64,000 nucleotides of DNA from Chloroflexota bacterium (GCA_023381895.1 JAMCTA010000029.1:19956-83955); one strand, 5' to 3'; shown: positions 6,684 through 15,579, counted from the stretch's first letter. Notes: generated by a model not told the origin, from the letters alone. Numbers and translations are program-made.

Positions 6684-9308
6684 CTATCTTGGTGTCTCAG
6701 GCTGCGTAATGGGAGCGAGCATCCCTGCTTCAGACAGAATGAGATCGGCAACGAGACTGGTCCAACCCGTCTGGTGTGTAGCACCCAGTCCCTTACCCGT
6801 ATCACCGTGAAAGTACTCGTTGAACAGCAGGTTGTCGCTCCACGGCCCCGGTTGCTCAAAGAGCGGATTCCCGCCGGCAGTTGGGCGCTTACCGTCTCGT
6901 GGCACGAATAGCGCGATCAACCGCCGTTCGAGCTCATCAGCCACTTTGTCGAGGGTAAGCATAATGCCGGAACCTGTAGGGCACTCCACAGTGAAGATAT
7001 CACCAAAGAAAGTGTGAAACCGGCGCAGTCCTGCAATTGCCAGATAGTTGATTGGAAACCAGACTGGGCCGCGCCAGTTCGAGTTGCCTCCGAAAAGCCG
7101 CGTGGTCGACTCACCTGGCTCATAGTCAAGCTTGAATGCGCCCTGTGAATTGGTCCCTTCCAGAGGGTGGTCGAGGTGATACCGTGAGAGCGAACGGATG
7201 CCGTAAGGTGAGAGAAACTCACTCTCGTCCAGCATCCGGATGAGGAGACGGCGCAGACGCTCTGGGTTGGCGACGGAGAGCAGGCTGAGTTCGTCGTCAT
7301 CAGGCAGGTGGACGTGTTCGATGACCTCGCACACTCGCGGCGCGTTGTCAGTGAACCAGCGTATCCGATGGGCGAAATCTGGGAGCTGCTTAACCTTATC
7401 AGCGTCGAGCACCGTCACTGCGAACAGAGGCACGAGACCGACGATCGAACGAGCGCGCAACGGCAGCATGCGTCCATCCGGCCCCTTTAGCACGTCATAG
7501 TAGAACCCATCTTGCTCGTTCCACAGCTCCTTATCGTTCATCGCTACCGCAATATAGGCAAAGTGCTCGAAGAACTTCGTCGCGATGTCTTCATAAGCGT
7601 CATCGTGATTAGCAAGCTGAAGGGATAGTTCCAACATGCTCAGGCAGTACATTGCCATCCAAGCAGTGCCGTCCGACTGCTCGAGCTGGTGGTCGGGAGG
7701 TAGTGCGCCCCGGTCGAACGGTCCGATATTGTCGAGGCCAAGGAAGCCACCCGCAAAGATGTTGCTCCCTTCACGGTCCTTACGGTTGACCCACCAGGTG
7801 AAGTTGATCAGGAGTTTGTGAAAAATGCGCTCCAGGAAGTCGTAGTCTTGGGCGCCGTCGATGGTAAAGACGCGGAGCGCTGCGTAGGCGTGCACAGGAG
7901 GATTGACGTCGCCAAACGACCACTCGTAGGCTGGCAGCTGGCCCGCGGGGTGCATGTACCACTCCCGGCACAGGAACAGCAGCTGATCCTTGGCCAGCGC
8001 AGGATCAACGTGCGCCAGTGCGATGCAATGAAACGCGAGGTCCCAGGCGGCGTACCAGGGGTACTCCCATTTGTCGGGCATTGAGATCACATCGCGATTG
8101 TTGAGATGACGCCAGTCCACATTCCGGCCGGACCATCGTTGCGCCGGGGGTGGCGGAAACGTTGGGTCTCCCTCCAACCAGTGCTCGACTGAGTAGTGGT
8201 AGAACTGCTTGCTCCATAGCAGACCCGCGAACGCTTGTCGTGCAATCCGCTTCTCATCCTGAGAAGTCGAGTTTGGGAGTAGCTCTTCATAGTATTGATC
8301 GGCTTCTTTGCGCCGTTTCTCCAAAGTTTCATCGATGGAAGCACTGCTCCCGGTAGCACTGTCCGAGAGGCGCAGCCGGACCACGGCAGTGCCACCCGCC
8401 GGTACGACCAAGTGAAAACGCAGCGCGGCCTTCGTGCCGGTATGGTCAGGGTTCACGGTTGCAGCACCCTGGACGATGTGATCGTTAATGCCATCTTTTG
8501 GATACGGTGTCACTAAGTCCGAGCCCCAAAGACGGGGGAAGTTCGTCTCATTCTCGCAGAAAAGCGCCTCCGCGTCTGGCTCCCACGTCACGAAGCGGCG
8601 GCCGAGAGAATAGTGGTCGGCGACGATGCGTTTGTCTTCGAGACGAAGCTGCGGGCGGCGTTCGTTTCGTCCCCACGACCACGTGTTGCGAAACCAGAGT
8701 GTTGGGAGAATGTCGATGGTAGCGTCTTCTGGCCCTTCATTATGGACCCAGATCCGGATGGCGATGTCCTCGGGAGTGGCCTTGGCATACTCTGCGGTGA
8801 TGACCCAGTAACGACCTCCGTCGAAGATTCCCGTGTCTTCGAGCTCGAATTCGGGATCACTCCGGCCGCGACGGGCATTCTCGACGATGAGCTGCTCATA
8901 AGGGAACGCCCGTTGCGGGTAGACATATTGCCATTGCATCCAAGAGTGTGTTGGTGTCGAGTCGACATACCACCAGTACTCTTTTGCGTCTTCGCCATGA
9001 TTCCCCTGATGGCCTGTGAGACCAAAGATTCGCTCCTTGATGATGGGATCCTGGCCATTCCACATGGCGAGGGCGAAGCAGAGATACTGGCGATCGTCGC
9101 AGATACCGGCGAGACCATCTTCGTTCCAGCGGTAAGCTCGTGAGCGAGCGTGATCGTGAGGAAAGTAGTCCCAAGCGTTGCCGTCAGCACTGTAGTCTTC
9201 TCTCACGGTTCCCCAAGCTCGCTCCGAGAGGTAGGGCCCCCACCGGCGCCAAGGGGCGCGCCCTCGCGGTACCTCGGTCACGCGTGATCGCTCTGCTGAC
9301 ATAGCCAT
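6684..9308 (-). CDS. GH63-like / MGH1-type glucosidase
   Basis: An 874-residue soluble protein of the bacterial glucosidase family related to GH63 (MGH1-type glycoside hydrolases with an (alpha/alpha)6 barrel). Recognisable stretches are ERAWGTVREDYS at the N-terminus, FPYEQL, the long acidic loop WLEGDPTFPPPP, DKWEYPWYAAWDLAFH in the barrel, and GPVWFPINYL and PWSDNLLFNEYFHGD near the end. The AWD and E-rich elements are where the general acid/base residues of this clan lie, though I cannot assign them exactly. I prefer the ATG at 9308 (AAAGG about 9 bases upstream) over the ATG at 9359. No signal peptide is seen, so it probably acts inside the cell on short alpha-glucosides. It begins the downstream end of a minus-strand sugar gene series. 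Confidence 0.82.
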   Translation of the reverse strand: MAMSAERSRVTEVPRGRAPWRRWGPYLSERAWGTVREDYSADGNAWDYFPHDHARSRAYRWNEDGLAGICDDRQYLCFALAMWNGQDPIIKERIFGLTGHQGNHGEDAKEYWWYVDSTPTHSWMQWQYVYPQRAFPYEQLIVENARRGRSDPEFELEDTGIFDGGRYWVITAEYAKATPEDIAIRIWVHNEGPEDATIDILPTLWFRNTWSWGRNERRPQLRLEDKRIVADHYSLGRRFVTWEPDAEALFCENETNFPRLWGSDLVTPYPKDGINDHIVQGAATVNPDHTGTKAALRFHLVVPAGGTAVVRLRLSDSATGSSASIDETLEKRRKEADQYYEELLPNSTSQDEKRIARQAFAGLLWSKQFYHYSVEHWLEGDPTFPPPPAQRWSGRNVDWRHLNNRDVISMPDKWEYPWYAAWDLAFHCIALAHVDPALAKDQLLFLCREWYMHPAGQLPAYEWSFGDVNPPVHAYAALRVFTIDGAQDYDFLERIFHKLLINFTWWVNRKDREGSNIFAGGFLGLDNIGPFDRGALPPDHQLEQSDGTAWMAMYCLSMLELSLQLANHDDAYEDIATKFFEHFAYIAVAMNDKELWNEQDGFYYDVLKGPDGRMLPLRARSIVGLVPLFAVTVLDADKVKQLPDFAHRIRWFTDNAPRVCEVIEHVHLPDDDELSLLSVANPERLRRLLIRMLDESEFLSPYGIRSLSRYHLDHPLEGTNSQGAFKLDYEPGESTTRLFGGNSNWRGPVWFPINYLAIAGLRRFHTFFGDIFTVECPTGSGIMLTLDKVADELERRLIALFVPRDGKRPTAGGNPLFEQPGPWSDNLLFNEYFHGDTGKGLGATHQTGWTSLVADLILSEAGMLAPITQPETPR

Positions 9309-9437
9309 CTCGGACACCTTTCCGGTCCACACGTCCCTGTGGTACTGACGGCGCTCCAAGCCGCGTGAAGCAGATATAACCGCCTCGCTCTCAACGAGAA
9401 GCGTAACGAATATATTCTGTCCTGTCAGCGTCGGTAC

Positions 9438-10559
9438 TCAGTTGTCCGGGACGGCAAACTCGCGGACACACTCCCAGTCTACTTCTAATCCCAGTCCCGG
9501 ACCCGCCGGTGCAACCGCGTAGCCAGTGGCAAAGTGCGGTGGGGCTGTCACGATATCTTCCTTGCACCAGAGAGGGCCGAGGGTATCGATAGGGAACCGG
9601 AGGGCATCGACCGCGCTGGCCACGTGGATGGCAGCGGTGGCCGCGATAGTGCCCTCGAGACCGCTCCCCATAGTGACACCAATGCCTGCCACCTCAAATG
9701 TCCGCATGAGCTGCACGGCCTCCCAGATGCCGTGGCGGAAGACTGGGATGCTGACGACATCGGCGAAACGCTGCTCAAGCAGGCGTGCGGCTATGGCTGG
9801 GTCGAGATAGCCGGTGTGGTACATCACGCGCTCGCCAAGAGCCACACCAACCTGTCGTAGCCCGGCGAGATCGCGATTTGGCGCTGGCTGTTCAAGCAGC
9901 TCGAAGCGAACGCCCCGCTCACGGGCAGCGTGGAATCGCTGGATGGACTCGCTCGCCAGAAAGGCGCCATTGTCATCAGGCCGCAAGGGGACGGAGCCGG
10001 CCCCCCGCTGCACTCGTTCTAGAGCCTCGACATCCCAGGGCGTGCCTGTCTTCACTTTGATGACGTGCTGAAACCCGCGGGTGACTGCTAGGCGCGCCTG
10101 CTCTTCCATCCAGTCCAGATCACGGGTGGCGGGGACGTTCCAGGTCAACGGCACCTGCTCGCGAACCCGCCCGCCGAGCAGCGCCCAGAGCGGGAGGCTC
10201 GTAATGTGACCGAGCAGGTCGTACAGGGCGATGTCGAAGCCGGCAACGTGGACCGTGGATTGATGCAGGTTAGCCATCCGGAGTCTTTGCAGAAGTGGCT
10301 GCAGCTCGCGAGGGTCCGCACCGATGACTACTGGCGCTAGGACGTGATCAACGAAGCGCTTGACTCCGTGCCCTTCAGGTCCACCACCCTTGACGTGGAT
10401 CTCGCCGACGCCCTCGAAGCCGGCGTCGGTACGCAGACGCACAAGCACGAGCCCGGTGTGCTCGTGCGGCCGGTCACCCCGCGAGAGGCGCTCGCCTCCG
10501 CTGTAGGGAAAGGCCAGAGGAAGCCGTACGTAGGTGGTCTCAACCACTGTGATCCTCAC
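9438..10559 (-). CDS. Enolase-superfamily protein (mandelate racemase/muconate lactonizing type)
   Basis: A 373-residue two-domain protein: an N-terminal capping domain (about 1-125) and a beta-barrel. The KxK base motif is present as KVK (168-170), the first metal ligands as DDN (195-197), and the second as EQP (Glu223). Where most relatives have an acidic third ligand (ADE), this protein has Tyr-His-Thr (247-249), so canonical Mg2+ binding is doubtful. Typical members remove an alpha-proton from carboxylates, for example sugar-acid dehydratases. The start overlaps the stop of the YbaK gene, so the two are probably co-translated. Its neighbours (a UxuA-like dehydratase and an EamA transporter) point to sugar-acid metabolism, but the reaction is unknown. 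Confidence 0.83.
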   Translation of the reverse strand: MRITVVETTYVRLPLAFPYSGGERLSRGDRPHEHTGLVLVRLRTDAGFEGVGEIHVKGGGPEGHGVKRFVDHVLAPVVIGADPRELQPLLQRLRMANLHQSTVHVAGFDIALYDLLGHITSLPLWALLGGRVREQVPLTWNVPATRDLDWMEEQARLAVTRGFQHVIKVKTGTPWDVEALERVQRGAGSVPLRPDDNGAFLASESIQRFHAARERGVRFELLEQPAPNRDLAGLRQVGVALGERVMYHTGYLDPAIAARLLEQRFADVVSIPVFRHGIWEAVQLMRTFEVAGIGVTMGSGLEGTIAATAAIHVASAVDALRFPIDTLGPLWCKEDIVTAPPHFATGYAVAPAGPGLGLEVDWECVREFAVPDN

Positions 10560-11113
10560 GTCAGGTCCCCTGAAGAGGTCTGCGCTGGTATCGCGGGAGG
10601 AGGAGTGTCGGATGCCAGTAGACGTACCAGTGGCTGCTCGATTCGCTGGTAGTCTGCCGTCTCGAGGAGCACGGAGGTAGTGCGACTGCCTGCATTGAAC
10701 ACGATCCGTGGCAACTGAAGTAGCCGCTTATCCACGTAGGTCTGAAGCCCTAGGAGGCTCCCAAAAGGAGGCACCGCTCCGACTTCAAGCGAGAAGCGCT
10801 CGAAGAGGTCGTCTGGACTCATCAGGCGAAGGTCCCGAACATTATGCTCGCGTTTGAACGCCTTGGTATCGACGCGCCGGTGCGCTTGAGCGACGAGGAG
10901 TACGCCGGTGCCATCTGCCAGGAACACCAACGCCTTCGCTCCCTGTTCAAGCGGCGTACCGCGCACTCTGGCTGCCTCTTCACTCGTCCGCGCGGGCTCG
11001 TGGTGGAGTACTTGAAAGTCTGCTCCCTCACGCTCCAGCAACGTGATGAGTCGTTCGAGGATCGCGCCAGTCATCCGTACTCTCCCCTGCTTGATCTGCT
11101 TCAGTGTACTCAA
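10556..11113 (-). CDS. YbaK/EbsC (ProX-like) aminoacyl-tRNA deacylase
   Basis: A 185-residue protein of the YbaK/proXp family, which hydrolyses misacylated tRNA (Ala- or Cys-tRNAPro) in trans. The substrate-pocket lysine is present in GAKALVF, preceded by the usual RTSEEAARVRGTP segment; EVGAVPPFG and later VLLETADY also match the fold. The ATG at 11113 is taken as start; an internal ATG at 11074 (MTGAILERLI) would give a length closer to the family norm. Its stop overlaps the start of the enolase-superfamily gene. A tRNA-editing enzyme in a sugar locus may be coincidental, and some members of this family have no proven tRNA role. Confidence 0.85.
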   Translation of the reverse strand: MSTLKQIKQGRVRMTGAILERLITLLEREGADFQVLHHEPARTSEEAARVRGTPLEQGAKALVFLADGTGVLLVAQAHRRVDTKAFKREHNVRDLRLMSPDDLFERFSLEVGAVPPFGSLLGLQTYVDKRLLQLPRIVFNAGSRTTSVLLETADYQRIEQPLVRLLASDTPPPAIPAQTSSGDLT

Positions 11114-11431
11114 TGTACGCCGGCTATCCTGTGACGGTTCTTCCTACAGTGCTGTCTCCTGTGTCGCTGCTCACCCATGGCCATGACCTCTTCCGATCCG
11201 CATTGCCAAGAGGTGCAATCGGGGCAGTCAAGGGTCACATTGTGATGGAGTCCTACGGAGTTAGGGTATTGGTGTTGCAGCGCTGAGGCGGAGGTCGCGG
11301 AAGCTGCAACCCACTCCGAGCACTGGGTAAAGCAGTATTCACGGAGATGTACGGATGCCCGGCCGCTCCAGTATGACGCCGTGCTCGTCGAACGGGTGGG
11401 CGCGGGGGCGTAGAGCCCCGCTGCACGAGCC
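11114..11431. other. 318-bp intergenic stretch
   Basis: No convincing gene on either strand. The left part must hold the minus-strand promoter for the YbaK gene unless that gene is read from further upstream. Just past the UxuA-like stop lies a small GC-rich inverted repeat, GCGGGG at 11402-11407 with CCCCGC at 11416-11421, which could slow or end minus-strand transcription, but there is no T-run. Confidence 0.5.
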
Positions 11432-12460
11432 TTATGACGCCACGGCGGCTGATCCTCCCGACTCGGCTTCTATCGCCTGGAGAAGTCCCTTCGTGTAGCC
11501 CAAGCAGAAAGAATGCTGTCGCTCGCCATCGGGGTCAGCTGCAGATTGGGGCACGTGATCCGGACAGAACATTCCTCGATAGCCAGCATCGCGATAGGCG
11601 CGTAGGGCCCTCAGGAAGTCGACGTCGCCGTTGTCCGGGTAGACTTCGTCGAAGTTTAGGAATCCACCCCGAATGTTACGCAAGTGGACCATGAAGATCT
11701 TGCCAGTCGCTCCAAACGTGCGGATGGCGGCGAGTACCTCTGTGGCGGGATTGATGCACATCTCCGCGACAGTTCCCTGGCAGAAGTTGAGGCCGTTGAC
11801 AGGACTTGGTTCCAGCTCGATCAGCCGCTTGAGGCCATCGATGCTACCTAGAACACAGTGCACACCACGGAGACCCACGTCACGCGGCACGGCCGGGTCG
11901 TGCGGGTGACACGCCAGCCGCACCCCGTTCGCCTCCGCTACTGGAATCACTCGGCGAAGAAAATATGCGATGCGATCCCAGGCTTCGTCTTCTGAGATTG
12001 GTCCACCGGGTGCGACGCTGTGGTCGGTCCATTCGTTGATGTTGAAGTGACTGTACAGAGCGCCACCGCGACCAGGGGTACGGCCAGTTCGTGGCACTCC
12101 AAGAAAATTGAAGTTGTACTTGAGACAAGGAACACCACCAGCACCAGCGACTCGGATGCGCTGTTGAACGAGGGCGATCTCTTCGTCGCGGCTAGGGAGC
12201 GCCATTACGATGCCTGAGAAACGACTTTGGGACATGGGGACTGATTCCATTCCCAGCGTCAAGACGTCGAGACTGAGGCCAAAGGATGCGAGTCGAGTTT
12301 TGAGCCCGCGAAGGCGATCAACATCCCAGGAGCCGTCAGCACGGGCGATATCCCGATCGGTCTGAACGGCAATGTGCTCGACACCAAGCTGGGCAACCCA
12401 GCTCAGTTTGCGATCGGAAAGATCAGTCAACTGCTCACCAATATACACGATAGCCTCCAC
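11432..12460 (-). CDS. UxuA-like mannonate dehydratase family protein
   Basis: A 342-residue TIM-barrel protein. Motifs match D-mannonate dehydratase: ACHPHDP, GLNFCQGTVAEM, KIFMVHLRNI and FCPDHVP, which supply the metal-binding His, Cys, His and Asp/His cluster of that family. UxuA dehydrates D-mannonate to 2-keto-3-deoxygluconate in glucuronate breakdown. The protein is shorter than E. coli UxuA (about 394 residues), and the rest of the pathway (uxaC, uxuB, kdgK) is not in the window, so a related sugar acid may be the substrate. It sits between an enolase-superfamily gene and an EamA transporter on the same strand. Acetonema-type UxuA homologues with altered function exist, hence the cautious name. 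Confidence 0.82.
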   Translation of the reverse strand: MEAIVYIGEQLTDLSDRKLSWVAQLGVEHIAVQTDRDIARADGSWDVDRLRGLKTRLASFGLSLDVLTLGMESVPMSQSRFSGIVMALPSRDEEIALVQQRIRVAGAGGVPCLKYNFNFLGVPRTGRTPGRGGALYSHFNINEWTDHSVAPGGPISEDEAWDRIAYFLRRVIPVAEANGVRLACHPHDPAVPRDVGLRGVHCVLGSIDGLKRLIELEPSPVNGLNFCQGTVAEMCINPATEVLAAIRTFGATGKIFMVHLRNIRGGFLNFDEVYPDNGDVDFLRALRAYRDAGYRGMFCPDHVPQSAADPDGERQHSFCLGYTKGLLQAIEAESGGSAAVAS

Positions 12461-12518
12461 TCATCTCACTGAGGGCGATTCTAGAATCTGGCGGAGACCG
12501 TGGCGAGACGGGAGGACA

Positions 12519-13334
12519 TTAGGTGGCTGCGAGAATGGCTCCGAGAACCACGCAGGCCGCACCGATCCATACCCGGCACCCGCTCCGTCGTTTGGCAAGG
12601 AGAAGCCCCAGGAGCACAGAGACTTCTCGGAGCGTTGCGACACGACCTGCGGGCGCACGCTGAAAGGCGAACAAGACGAGAACGTACGCGATGAGGCTTC
12701 CGATGCCGACGAGAATGCCAGGCTTGAATGAGGCTCGGAGCCGCGGTAGCTCACCTTTGCAGATGACTGTGAGCAGGAGTCCTTGCAGACCCATGACTAC
12801 GCCAAGATAAGCAATAGGCTCCGTGGATGCAACGGCGCGTGCGTCGATGGTGGAATAGGTCGCGATACACGCCCCGGTCAATACAGCGAACGCGACTGCG
12901 GTGCGCTCCGTTCGGTGCTGGTTGGCGGTAGCGATGAGCGCCATTCCGACGATGAGCAGGATCGCGGCAGTCAACGACAGGGGTGCCGGCGGTTGTGTGA
13001 GGACAAGCCAGCCGGCAAGGGTCACGAGCAGTGGTGCGCTACCACGTCCAATAGGATAAGCGAGTGAGAGCTGGCCACGAGCGTAGGCAGCGGCAAGACA
13101 CAGTGCATAGGCAGTCTCGGCACACGCCGATGCGACGATGTATGGCCAGGCGTGCCAGGGCGGGAAGAGCACAATTGCCGGCAGGAAGACGACGCCGGAA
13201 GCCAGGCCACCAACTGCAAGAACTGCATTGCGATCCCCTGCATCGTGGAGGACGAAGTTCCAACTCGCGTGGAAGAAGGCTGCCACAAGGACAAGGGCGA
13301 TGGCTGGAGCCGCCGTCTCTGTCCCCCTTCGCAC
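12519..13334 (-). CDS. EamA/DMT family transporter
   Basis: A 271-residue hydrophobic protein with about nine to ten membrane segments and the two-fold EamA repeat. The first half opens with ALVLVAAFFHASWNFVL, an Asn-rich first helix typical of the drug/metabolite transporter superfamily, and the second half starts near AVAFAVLTGACIATYSTIDA. Superfamily members export or import metabolites such as amino acids, sugars or nucleotide sugars; the direction and cargo cannot be read. It lies 58 bases upstream of the UxuA-like gene on the same strand, so it may bring in or release the sugar acid used there. The last helices are slightly atypical (LLAKRRSG where most have a GERL-like turn). Confidence 0.82.
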   Translation of the reverse strand: MRRGTETAAPAIALVLVAAFFHASWNFVLHDAGDRNAVLAVGGLASGVVFLPAIVLFPPWHAWPYIVASACAETAYALCLAAAYARGQLSLAYPIGRGSAPLLVTLAGWLVLTQPPAPLSLTAAILLIVGMALIATANQHRTERTAVAFAVLTGACIATYSTIDARAVASTEPIAYLGVVMGLQGLLLTVICKGELPRLRASFKPGILVGIGSLIAYVLVLFAFQRAPAGRVATLREVSVLLGLLLAKRRSGCRVWIGAACVVLGAILAAT

Positions 13335-13371
13335 CTTATCGTGAGGTGGCGACTCAAGCTAGCGTGCCGGC

Positions 13372-13902
13372 TTAGCGGCGCGCGGTCTGTGTGGGAATCA
13401 CGGTGTGGTGCGGAATCAGGAGAGTTTTACCGATTTTGATCGTATTGGGATTCGTCACTCCATTGAGCTCCTCAAGGGCAGTGAGTGAGACTCCGAACCG
13501 GCGTGCTATGGAATAGAGGGTATCGCCTTTCACCACCTTGTAGCGCTCAAAGGGTACGACGGTGGGGCGTGCTCCTCCGGCCGCGGTCGGTTGAGCTTCA
13601 GGGTGTGGAGCCGGTCTCTCCACTGGACGCGGCGTAGAAGTCGGTTGGGGAGGACGTGCAGTGGCGGGAGCAGGGGGGCGAGGTGTGGCTGTGGGCTGCG
13701 GCTTCGGCGTTGAGGTGGCAAGATTGACCCCCGTTGCCTGCACAATGGTGGAACCTGGCCCCATCCCACCTGGTGGAATGACCGGAGTCGATAACGAGCT
13801 ACGTGTCGTGGCCGTGCTGGGTGAGCCCGCGCAGGCCCCGAGGAGCAAGAGGACGCCGGCCACTGCAGTCCAGCGCGTTGCTGCCTCGGTACAGTGTGTC
13901 AC
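13372..13902 (-). CDS. LysM-domain lipoprotein
   Basis: A 176-residue exported protein. The first 24 residues form a lipoprotein signal with lipobox LGAC, so Cys24 should carry the lipid anchor. Residues 30-115 are a Pro/Thr/Ala-rich flexible linker suited to crossing the cell wall. Residues 120-164 are one LysM domain (YKVVKGDTLYSIARRFGVSL ... ILIP-type end), which binds N-acetylglucosamine-containing glycans. No catalytic domain is present, so it is probably a wall-anchoring or substrate-binding protein. It is the first gene of the minus-strand run and diverges from the aldo/keto reductase gene. Confidence 0.85.
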   Translation of the reverse strand: MTHCTEAATRWTAVAGVLLLLGACAGSPSTATTRSSLSTPVIPPGGMGPGSTIVQATGVNLATSTPKPQPTATPRPPAPATARPPQPTSTPRPVERPAPHPEAQPTAAGGARPTVVPFERYKVVKGDTLYSIARRFGVSLTALEELNGVTNPNTIKIGKTLLIPHHTVIPTQTARR

Positions 13903-14109
13903 TGCTGCCTTCCCTCTTATCCAGGAGCCTAGAACCGATTAGGGGTCGCATCGCTAGGGTTTCAGTCGTCGCGATCCTCCTTCCAGACTATGCCTTCATC
14001 ATGCCAGTGCGAGGTGGTGCAGGGCGATGGTGCTGGTACCGCGCGGTGTCCGGCGTCGACGCCACCTGGAGTGTGCTCTGCGACTGCAAGCGGCATACAT
14101 TTTGCGATA

Positions 14110-14121
14110 CATTAGCTAATG
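14110..14121. promoter_or_regulatory. Perfect 12-bp palindrome in a divergent promoter region
   Basis: CATTAGCTAATG lies 48 bases before the GTG of the aldo/keto reductase gene, in the gap shared with the divergent LysM lipoprotein. Palindromes of this size can be repressor operators. No cognate regulator is evident nearby, so the assignment is tentative. Confidence 0.3.
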
Positions 14122-14168
14122 CAGAGCAACCGAAGCTCAGAGTTAAGAGCAATGGGAAGGGAAGATTC

Positions 14169-15170
14169 GTGGAGTACCGTCAGTTTGGACGAACTGGTGT
14201 CAAGGTCAGCGTATTGTGCCTCGGGTGCATGATGTTTGGAGGGAAGACTTCACCTGAGGACTCCTACCGCATCATCGACCGCGCAATTGACGCAGGCGTG
14301 AACTTCATTGATACGGCGAATGTGTACAGCCGGGGCCGCAGCGAGGAGGTGACCGGCGAGGCTTTGAAGCGCAACGGCAAGAGGTCGAATGTCGTGCTAG
14401 CCACCAAGGTGCACGGCCGCATGGCTGATGATGATCCGAATGCGCAGTGGACGAGTCGCCGTCATATCATTGAACAGTGCGAGGCGAGTCTGCGCCGCCT
14501 CCAGACGGATTACATCGATCTGTATCAGCTTCATCGTCCTCGCCCGGAGATCCCGATCGATGAGTCACTACGCGCACTCGACGATCTGGTGCGTGCCGGG
14601 AAAGTCCGCTACATCGGGACCAGCACCTTCGCGGCCTGGCAGCTCATGGAGTCGCTCTGGGTTTCCAAGGATCTGCATCTCAATCGTTTTGTCAGTGAGC
14701 AACCTCCCTACAACTTGCTCGACCGGCGAATCGAGCGCGAGCTCATCCCGATGGCCCAGACCTACGGGGTAGGGATCATCCCTTGGAGTCCGCTCGCGGG
14801 TGGGTTTCTCACCGGCAAGTATCGTCGAGACGGACAGGCTCCTGAAGGAAGCCGTTTGTCAAACAATCAAAACCTCCAGCGCCGTGTCAGCGAAGGAGCG
14901 TATGACATCGTCGAGAAGCTCGAGCCGCTGGCCGCACAGAAGGGTTGCACCCTCTCGCAGCTGGCGCTAGCCTGGTGTGCTCAACAGCCGGGTGTTACCA
15001 GCCCCATCATCGGACCGCGCACAATAGAGCAGCTGGAAGACAATCTCAAGGCCGTAGAGGTCGTCATCACTGACGCTGATCGTGCGCAGATCGACGAGAT
15101 CTCGCCACGTGGCACCCACGTCTCGCCTTACTATGAGGCTGATTTTGGTCCGCACCAGCACCGTTGGTGA
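14169..15170 (+). CDS. Aldo/keto reductase
   Basis: A 333-residue AKR-family oxidoreductase. It starts VEYRQFGRTGVKVS at a GTG preceded by GGGAAGGGAAG, and contains the family sequence FIDTANVYSRGRSEE with the catalytic Asp and Tyr, then ATKVHG (Lys) and LYQLHRP (His), completing the Asp-Tyr-Lys-His tetrad. The end, SPIIGPRTIEQLEDNL, binds the NADPH phosphate. Such enzymes reduce aldehydes and ketones or oxidise sugars with NADP(H). It is closest in pattern to the AKR subgroup that includes YajO/general-stress reductases; the natural substrate is unknown. It seems to be a single-gene unit, followed by a hairpin at 15182-15209. Confidence 0.88.
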   Translation: MEYRQFGRTGVKVSVLCLGCMMFGGKTSPEDSYRIIDRAIDAGVNFIDTANVYSRGRSEEVTGEALKRNGKRSNVVLATKVHGRMADDDPNAQWTSRRHIIEQCEASLRRLQTDYIDLYQLHRPRPEIPIDESLRALDDLVRAGKVRYIGTSTFAAWQLMESLWVSKDLHLNRFVSEQPPYNLLDRRIERELIPMAQTYGVGIIPWSPLAGGFLTGKYRRDGQAPEGSRLSNNQNLQRRVSEGAYDIVEKLEPLAAQKGCTLSQLALAWCAQQPGVTSPIIGPRTIEQLEDNLKAVEVVITDADRAQIDEISPRGTHVSPYYEADFGPHQHRW

Positions 15171-15181
15171 ACCCTCGCGAG

Positions 15182-15209
15182 GGATAGGGGCTGTGTTCAG
15201 CCCCTATCC
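15182..15209 (+). terminator. Hairpin terminator after the aldo/keto reductase
   Basis: GGATAGGGGCTG pairs perfectly with CAGCCCCTATCC across a TGTT loop, 11 bases after the stop codon. The stem is 12 bp and GC-rich but is followed by TCCTCCCC rather than a T-run, so it may need a factor or act as an mRNA 3'-end stabiliser. Confidence 0.6.
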
Positions 15210-15266
15210 TCCCCGGACGGTGAGTGACGGCGGCGAAGCTGCAAGACATCTGCAACACTACCGTCG

Positions 15267-15295
15267 TTGACATTTGTTCTTGCAATCGGTACAAC
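15267..15295 (+). promoter_or_regulatory. Sigma70-type promoter of the ilv/leu operon
   Basis: A perfect -35 TTGACA (15267-15272) and a -10-like TACAAC (15290-15295) are separated by 17 bases. This places transcription start near 15302, immediately ahead of the T-box Stem I. No other equally good promoter lies between here and ilvB. Confidence 0.7.
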
Positions 15296-15301
15296 TTCAT
15301 T

Positions 15302-15579
15302 CAACAATCAAAGAGCATAATGCTTCGAGGGGAAGTAGTAGGCGGAAGTGCCATCGCAGCGAGTCGGGGAGCGGTGTGAGCCCGATGAGAGGCAGCCGTC
15401 GAACTCGTTCCTGAGTAGTCCTGGTGAACGCGGTTTTGCTGTCGAGTAGTCAGGGCCGGGGTCCCGCCGTTAGTTGGGTTCAAGTGGATGTGTCGGTTCA
15501 TTTCATCGTGAGCCAGCATCAATACGGGTGGCACCGCGGGAGTTGAAGCTCTCGTCCCTAAGGGACGAGAGCTTTCTTT
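15302..15579 (+). promoter_or_regulatory. T-box riboswitch leader (leucine-type), first antiterminator/terminator module
   Basis: The leader senses uncharged tRNA and controls read-through into ilvB. Stem I includes the loop-E AGTA on the 5' side (15337-15340), a distal TCGGG/CCCGA helix (15364-15385), and on the 3' side GAA followed by CTC (15404-15406), the likely specifier codon for leucine. The T-box proper is GGGTGGCACCGCGG (15526-15539). The terminator hairpin has a 12-bp stem, AGCTCTCGTCCC (15547-15558) with GGGACGAGAGCT (15562-15573), then TTCTTT. An unusual point is a second T-box/terminator 37 bases further on. The specifier is an inference from position relative to the loop-E bases. 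Confidence 0.88.

Noticed and set aside
6683..6911. Continuation of the DUF4012 frame past 6682
   Set aside because: Similarity to DUF4012 stops there; the remainder is antisense to the intact glucosidase gene.
13803..14168. Upstream extension of the aldo/keto reductase to a GTG at 13803
   Set aside because: The extra 122 residues are unlike AKR proteins, overlap the divergent lipoprotein gene, and the GTG at 14169 has a good ribosome site and the family N-terminus.
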